Origin: Pseudomonas frederiksbergensis
GTDB taxonomy: Bacteria; Pseudomonadota; Gammaproteobacteria; Pseudomonadales; Pseudomonadaceae
Direction of reading: 5' to 3'
DNA length: 64,000 nt
Assembly (NCBI RefSeq): GCF_017114915.1
Contig: NZ_JAAUOE010000026.1
Location: 1 to 64,000 of the forward strand
Shown here: piece after piece, positions 60,395-64,000 of the stretch
How positions within the stretch are numbered: the stretch's first letter is position 1
Layout of the letters: each line of letters opens with the position of its first letter
The notes under the pieces: model-generated
Seen by the model: only the letters and a program-made list of their open reading frames with translations
Database searches by the model: none
What the model was told of the DNA's origin: nothing
Made by a program: the position numbers and the translations under genes

Positions 60395-61693
60395 TTACAT
60401 CAAGTGTTTTTCGGGTTCCGGGATATGGCTCGCGGCCGACACCGCCGGCAGCAACCCTGACCGCAAATCACCGCCACTGGGCTGCTGATAAAGGCTCAAG
60501 CCAAACTCCGGCAACACCGCCAGCAGGTAATCGAAAATATCCCCCTGAATCCGCTCGTAATCGGCCCACACCGTGGTGCGGGTGAAGCAGTAGATTTCCA
60601 GCGGAATACCCTGAGCGGTGGTCTGCATCTGACGAACCATGCAGGTCATGTTCGGCTGAATCTCCGGGTGGCTCTTCAGATACGCCAATGCATAGGCGCG
60701 AAAGGTGCCGATGTTGGTCATCCGCCGGCGGTTGGCCGCCATCGCCGCGACGTTGCCCTGGGCTTCGTTCCAGGCCTTGAGTTCGGCTGTCTTGCGGCTC
60801 ATGTAGTCGGTCAGCAGATGCACCTGGGACAGCTTCAGTTCTTCATCATCGCGAATGAACCGCACGCCGCTGGCGTCGATGAACAGGCTGCGCTTGATCC
60901 GGCGTCCTCCGGACTGTTGCATGCCACGCCAGTTCTTGAACGATTCGGACATCAGGCGCCAGGTCGGGATCGACACAATCGTCTTGTCGAAATTCTGCAC
61001 CTTGACGGTGTGCAAGGTGATGTCCACCACGTCACCGTCGGCACCGACTTGCGGCATCTCGATCCAGTCACCCACCCGCAGCATGTCGTTGCTGGTCAGC
61101 TGTACGCTGGCGACGAACGACAGTAGGGTGTCCTTGTAAACCAACAGAATCACCGCCGACATGGCACCCAGACCCGACAGCAGCAACAGCGGCGAACGGT
61201 CGATCAACGTGGCGACGATGATGATCGCGCCAAACACGAACAACACCATTTTCGCCAGCTGCACGTAACCCTTGATCGAGCGGGTGCGGGCGTGTTCGGT
61301 GCGGGCATAGATGTCCAGCAGGGCATTGAGCAACGCGCTGATGGCCAGCACCAGAAACAGAATGGTGAACGCCAGTGCCACGTTGCCGAGGAAGTTCAGG
61401 CTAGTCTTGCCCAACTCCGGCACCAGGTGCAGGCCGAACTGGATCACCAGCGAGGGCGTCATCTGCGCCAGGCGATGAAACACTTTGTTGTGGCGAAAAT
61501 CGTTGACCCAGTGCAATGCCGGCTGGCGGCCGAGCATTTTGGTCGCATGCAGAATGAGGTAACGCGCCACTCGTCCGAGTACCAGCGCCACCACCAGCAG
61601 CAACATCAGCGCTAGCGTGGAATGCAGGAGCGGGTGCTGATCGAGGGCACCCCAGAGGTCTTGGGCGTTGAGCCAGAGCTGTTTGATATCCAT
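60395..61693 (-). CDS. YbdG-like MscS-family mechanosensitive channel
   Basis: A 432-residue membrane protein with about five helices (about 25-180) ahead of the MscS beta domain. LLLSGLGAMSAVILLVYKDTLLSFVASVQLTSNDMLRVGDWIEMP is the conserved pore-lining and beta-domain junction, and VVDITLHTVKVQNFDKTIVSIPT follows. The size and arrangement match E. coli YbdG, a minor osmotic-protection channel. The ATG at 61693 (MDIKQLWLNAQDLW) is the supported start. Confidence 0.88.
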   Translation of the reverse strand: MDIKQLWLNAQDLWGALDQHPLLHSTLALMLLLVVALVLGRVARYLILHATKMLGRQPALHWVNDFRHNKVFHRLAQMTPSLVIQFGLHLVPELGKTSLNFLGNVALAFTILFLVLAISALLNALLDIYARTEHARTRSIKGYVQLAKMVLFVFGAIIIVATLIDRSPLLLLSGLGAMSAVILLVYKDTLLSFVASVQLTSNDMLRVGDWIEMPQVGADGDVVDITLHTVKVQNFDKTIVSIPTWRLMSESFKNWRGMQQSGGRRIKRSLFIDASGVRFIRDDEELKLSQVHLLTDYMSRKTAELKAWNEAQGNVAAMAANRRRMTNIGTFRAYALAYLKSHPEIQPNMTCMVRQMQTTAQGIPLEIYCFTRTTVWADYERIQGDIFDYLLAVLPEFGLSLYQQPSGGDLRSGLLPAVSAASHIPEPEKHLM

Positions 61694-61886
61694 GGGCGAA
61701 AACGGTTCTTCTGTAGGATGCGACGGGGCGATTAGAGCATTTAAGAGGTTGCGGATGACGTTTTGAGACAAGTCGGGCAACAAAAAAGCCACTGTTTGCA
61801 GCCGTTTGTATAAAGAAACTCGGCCTTCGCGCTCGAAACCGTTACCCTATGCAGCTGTTTTTTTGTATTTCTTCGAGGTAGCACCC

Positions 61887-63233
61887 GTGTTTTCCCAATT
61901 CGCCCTGCACGAACGCCTGCTCAAAGCCGTGGCCGAGCTTAAATTTGTCGAGCCAACGCCTGTGCAGGCAGCGGCTATTCCGCTGGCGCTGCAAGGGCGT
62001 GACCTGCGGGTGACAGCACAAACCGGCAGCGGCAAAACCGCGGCCTTCGTTTTGCCGATCCTCAACCGCTTGATCGGCCCGGCCAAAGTCCGCGTCAGCA
62101 TCAAGACCCTGATCCTGCTGCCGACCCGCGAGCTGGCCCAGCAGACCCTGAAGGAAGTCGAGCGCTTCTCGCAGTTCACCTTCATCAAGTCCGGCCTGAT
62201 CACCGGCGGTGAAGACTTCAAGGTCCAGGCCGCCATGCTGCGCAAGGTGCCGGACATCCTGATCGGTACGCCGGGCCGGATGATCGAGCAACTGAACGCC
62301 GGCAACCTCGACCTCAAGGAAGTCGAAGTGCTGGTGCTCGACGAAGCCGACCGCATGCTCGACATGGGCTTTGCCGAAGACGTGCAGCGTCTGGTCGACG
62401 AATGCCCGAACCGTCAGCAGACCATGCTGTTCTCCGCCACCACCGGCGGCTCCGGCCTGCGCGAGATGATCGCCAAGGTGCTGAACAACCCTGAGCACTT
62501 GCAGCTCAACGCGGTCAGCCAGCTGAACGACACCACCCGTCAGCAAATCATCACCGCTGACCACAACCAGCACAAAGAACAGATCGTCAACTGGCTGCTG
62601 GCCAACGAGACCTACCAGAAGGCCATCGTGTTCACCAACACCCGGGCCATGGCCGACCGAATCTACGGCCGCCTGGTGGCGCAGGAATACAAGGCGTTCG
62701 TCCTGCACGGCGAGAAGGACCAGAAGGACCGCAAACTGGCCATCGACCGCCTGAAGCAGGGCGGCGTGAAGATCCTCGTGGCCACCGACGTCGCCGCCCG
62801 TGGCCTGGACGTGGACGGCCTGGACCTGGTGATCAACTTCGACATGCCGCGCAGCGGCGACGAATACGTTCACCGCATCGGTCGCACCGGCCGCGCCGGC
62901 AACGATGGCCTGGCCATCTCGCTGATCTGCCACGGCGACTGGAACCTGATGTCGAGCATCGAGCGCTACCTCAAGCAAAGCTTCGAGCGCCGCACCATCA
63001 AGGAAGTCAAAGGCACCTACGGCGGACCGAAAAAGGTCAAGGCCTCGGGCAAAGCCGTTGGCGTGAAGAAGAAAAAGACCGACGCCAAGGGCGACAAGAA
63101 GAAAACCGCCGCCAAGACCCCGACCAAGCGCAAAAGCGCCAACCGCCCGAAGGCCGACGTCCCGTCGCTGGTCAGCAAGGACGGCATGGCCCCGCTCAAG
63201 CGCCGCAAGCCGGAAGCGCCGGCGGCTGAATAA
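61887..63233 (+). CDS. DEAD-box RNA helicase
   Basis: A 448-residue DEAD-box helicase. Visible motifs: Q motif PTPVQAAAIP, motif I AQTGSGKTAAF, PTRELAQQ, DEAD in LVLDEADRMLD, SAT in LFSATTGG, and HRIGRTGRAGN (motif VI). A basic, Lys-rich tail (about residues 395-448) would bind RNA. It starts at GTG 61887 with CGAGGTAG upstream. It resembles SrmB-like helicases of ribosome assembly, but the exact subfamily is uncertain. Confidence 0.9.
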   Translation: MFSQFALHERLLKAVAELKFVEPTPVQAAAIPLALQGRDLRVTAQTGSGKTAAFVLPILNRLIGPAKVRVSIKTLILLPTRELAQQTLKEVERFSQFTFIKSGLITGGEDFKVQAAMLRKVPDILIGTPGRMIEQLNAGNLDLKEVEVLVLDEADRMLDMGFAEDVQRLVDECPNRQQTMLFSATTGGSGLREMIAKVLNNPEHLQLNAVSQLNDTTRQQIITADHNQHKEQIVNWLLANETYQKAIVFTNTRAMADRIYGRLVAQEYKAFVLHGEKDQKDRKLAIDRLKQGGVKILVATDVAARGLDVDGLDLVINFDMPRSGDEYVHRIGRTGRAGNDGLAISLICHGDWNLMSSIERYLKQSFERRTIKEVKGTYGGPKKVKASGKAVGVKKKKTDAKGDKKKTAAKTPTKRKSANRPKADVPSLVSKDGMAPLKRRKPEAPAAE

Positions 63234-63253
63234 AGCGTTGTAGCGCCCCAATA

Positions 63254-63283
63254 AAAACCCGGACAGTGTCCGGGTTTTTTTTA
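63254..63283 (+). terminator. Rho-independent terminator
   Basis: AACCCGGACA, a GTG loop and TCCGGGTT followed by a run of T, about 20 bases after the helicase stop. Confidence 0.92.
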
Positions 63284-63304
63284 CGATCAAAAGATCGCAG
63301 GCTT

Positions 63305-63423
63305 CGTCAGCTCCTACGCGGGATAGGCGTTCACCCCGTAGCTTGCTCGCGATGACTGACTAACATTCAATATTGATGTTGACTGATACTCCGCTTTCGC
63401 GAGCGAGCTCGCTCCCACAGGGA
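63305..63423. repeat. Degenerate REPIN
   Basis: Mirrored GC-rich segments (cttgctcgcgatga on the left, tcgcgagcgagctcgctccc on the right) around an AT-rich centre containing the near-palindrome aacattcaatattgatgtt. It lies between the helicase and the DUF899 gene. Confidence 0.65.
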
Positions 63424-63467
63424 TTTGTGGTGTTCACGGATGCTGTGACCAACCCGGACCAAGCAGT

Positions 63468-64000
63468 CTACCCCCCATGGCAGCAACTAGCTGACGCCTC
63501 GTCCTCATACCGATCGTGATGCCTCACCCAATCCATGATCTCCTCTTCATTGCGGCCCTTGGGCGTGAGGTCGAGGTAGTTGTAGGCGCCGACCAGCAAA
63601 TCCAGGCCTCGGGCGTACGTTGAGTAGGTGTGGAAAATCTCCCCCGCATCATTGCGATAAAACACACTGAGGCCGGGGAGTTCTTCTTCCGTACCGTCGG
63701 TTTTCTCGTAGTTGTAGGTGGCTTTTCCAGCAGCGACGTCTTCGGCCCGGGCGCAGACGCCGAAGTCGTAGTTGAAGTCGCAGCCTTCGGACGAGACCCA
63801 GTCGAATTTCCAGCCCATGCGTTGTCTGAACGGTTGGAATTCGGCGAACGGTGCGTGGGAAACCGCAACCACGGCCACGTCGTGGTGGGCCAGGTGTTGG
63901 TTGGCGCCGTCGATGTGGTCGGACAGGAACGAGCAGCCGGGGCAGCCTTCGTCCCAGCCGTCGGCGAACATGAAGTGGTAGATGATCAACTGGCTGCGGC
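63468..64000 (-). CDS. DUF899-family protein, N-terminus cut by window edge
   Basis: The frame is open past the right edge, so the start lies outside. The visible part (QLIIYHFMFADGWDEGCPGCSFLSDHIDG, VAVVAVSHAPFAEFQPFRQRMGW, and a C-terminal RHHDRYEDEASASCCHGG) matches the DUF899 thioredoxin-like family, with a CPGC pair at the expected place. Its members are often annotated as thioredoxin-family proteins; the function is unknown. Confidence 0.88.
   Translation of the reverse strand, partial: RSQLIIYHFMFADGWDEGCPGCSFLSDHIDGANQHLAHHDVAVVAVSHAPFAEFQPFRQRMGWKFDWVSSEGCDFNYDFGVCARAEDVAAGKATYNYEKTDGTEEELPGLSVFYRNDAGEIFHTYSTYARGLDLLVGAYNYLDLTPKGRNEEEIMDWVRHHDRYEDEASASCCHGG

Noticed and set aside
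1..64000. tRNA, rRNA, prophage or insertion-sequence genes.
   Set aside because: I looked on both strands and saw no cloverleaf with a GTTCRA-type arm beside a gene gap, no transposase motif and no phage structural gene.

Overview
The window is a GC-rich, gene-dense chromosomal segment of a Pseudomonas, most likely of the P. fluorescens group. The evidence is the gene content (MexT-like LysR regulator, OprO/OprP-type porin, AceK, HrpA, PA3286-type KAS III followed by an ECF sigma factor, CynX-type MFS, LysR-azoR pair) and the repeats: REP/REPIN elements with the core gcgggcttgcccgcg, and a ~110 bp composite palindrome present four times. No rRNA, tRNA, prophage, insertion sequence or CRISPR array was seen. 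The left edge is visibly more AT-rich than the rest.

Layout. 1-6 kb: a cut-off outer-membrane barrel gene, a DUF1508 protein, a MexT-like LysR, a CHMI-type tautomerase, a second LysR, and a CynX-type MFS plus EamA exporter pair. 6-10 kb: a glutamylpolyamine-synthetase-like enzyme and the lipid A phosphoethanolamine transferase EptA. 10-22.9 kb: housekeeping genes (methyltransferase, RNase D, YcgL, a 2-hydroxyacid dehydrogenase, nitroreductase, YcgN, an inactivated-looking gluzincin, an SpoU methylase, YajD, a spermidine-synthase-like protein, a stand-alone cNMP-binding protein, oligopeptidase B, a class II glutamine amidotransferase). 23-28.3 kb: an iron locus on the minus strand, reading NIS synthetase, MFS exporter, TonB receptor, behind a candidate Fur box. 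28.4-33.2 kb: a LysR regulator divergent from an MFS carrier and pxpABC (5-oxoprolinase). 33.2-38.9 kb: MoxR/VWA pair, DUF748 protein, cysK, an LpxO-like hydroxylase. 38.9-41.7 kb: small basic peptide, an amber-interrupted GNAT-like gene, a possible leader peptide, two EamA transporters. 41.8-51.5 kb: aceK, hrpA, KAS III, ECF sigma/anti-sigma pair and phosphate porin. 51.6-64 kb: FemAB-like protein, aqpZ, ABC exporter, ppiA, hydrolase, LysR, azoR, EamA, YbdG-like channel, DEAD-box helicase and a cut-off DUF899 gene.

Most of the window is ordinary core genome. The parts most worth following are the single-synthetase siderophore cluster (possibly rhizoferrin-like), the secreted gluzincin-fold protein whose HExxH motif reads RELAQ, the 54-codon reading frame with a downstream hairpin/T-tract before an EamA exporter, the amber-interrupted GNAT-like gene, and the four-copy palindromic repeat. 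All functional names rest on reading the translated sequence; no database search was run.
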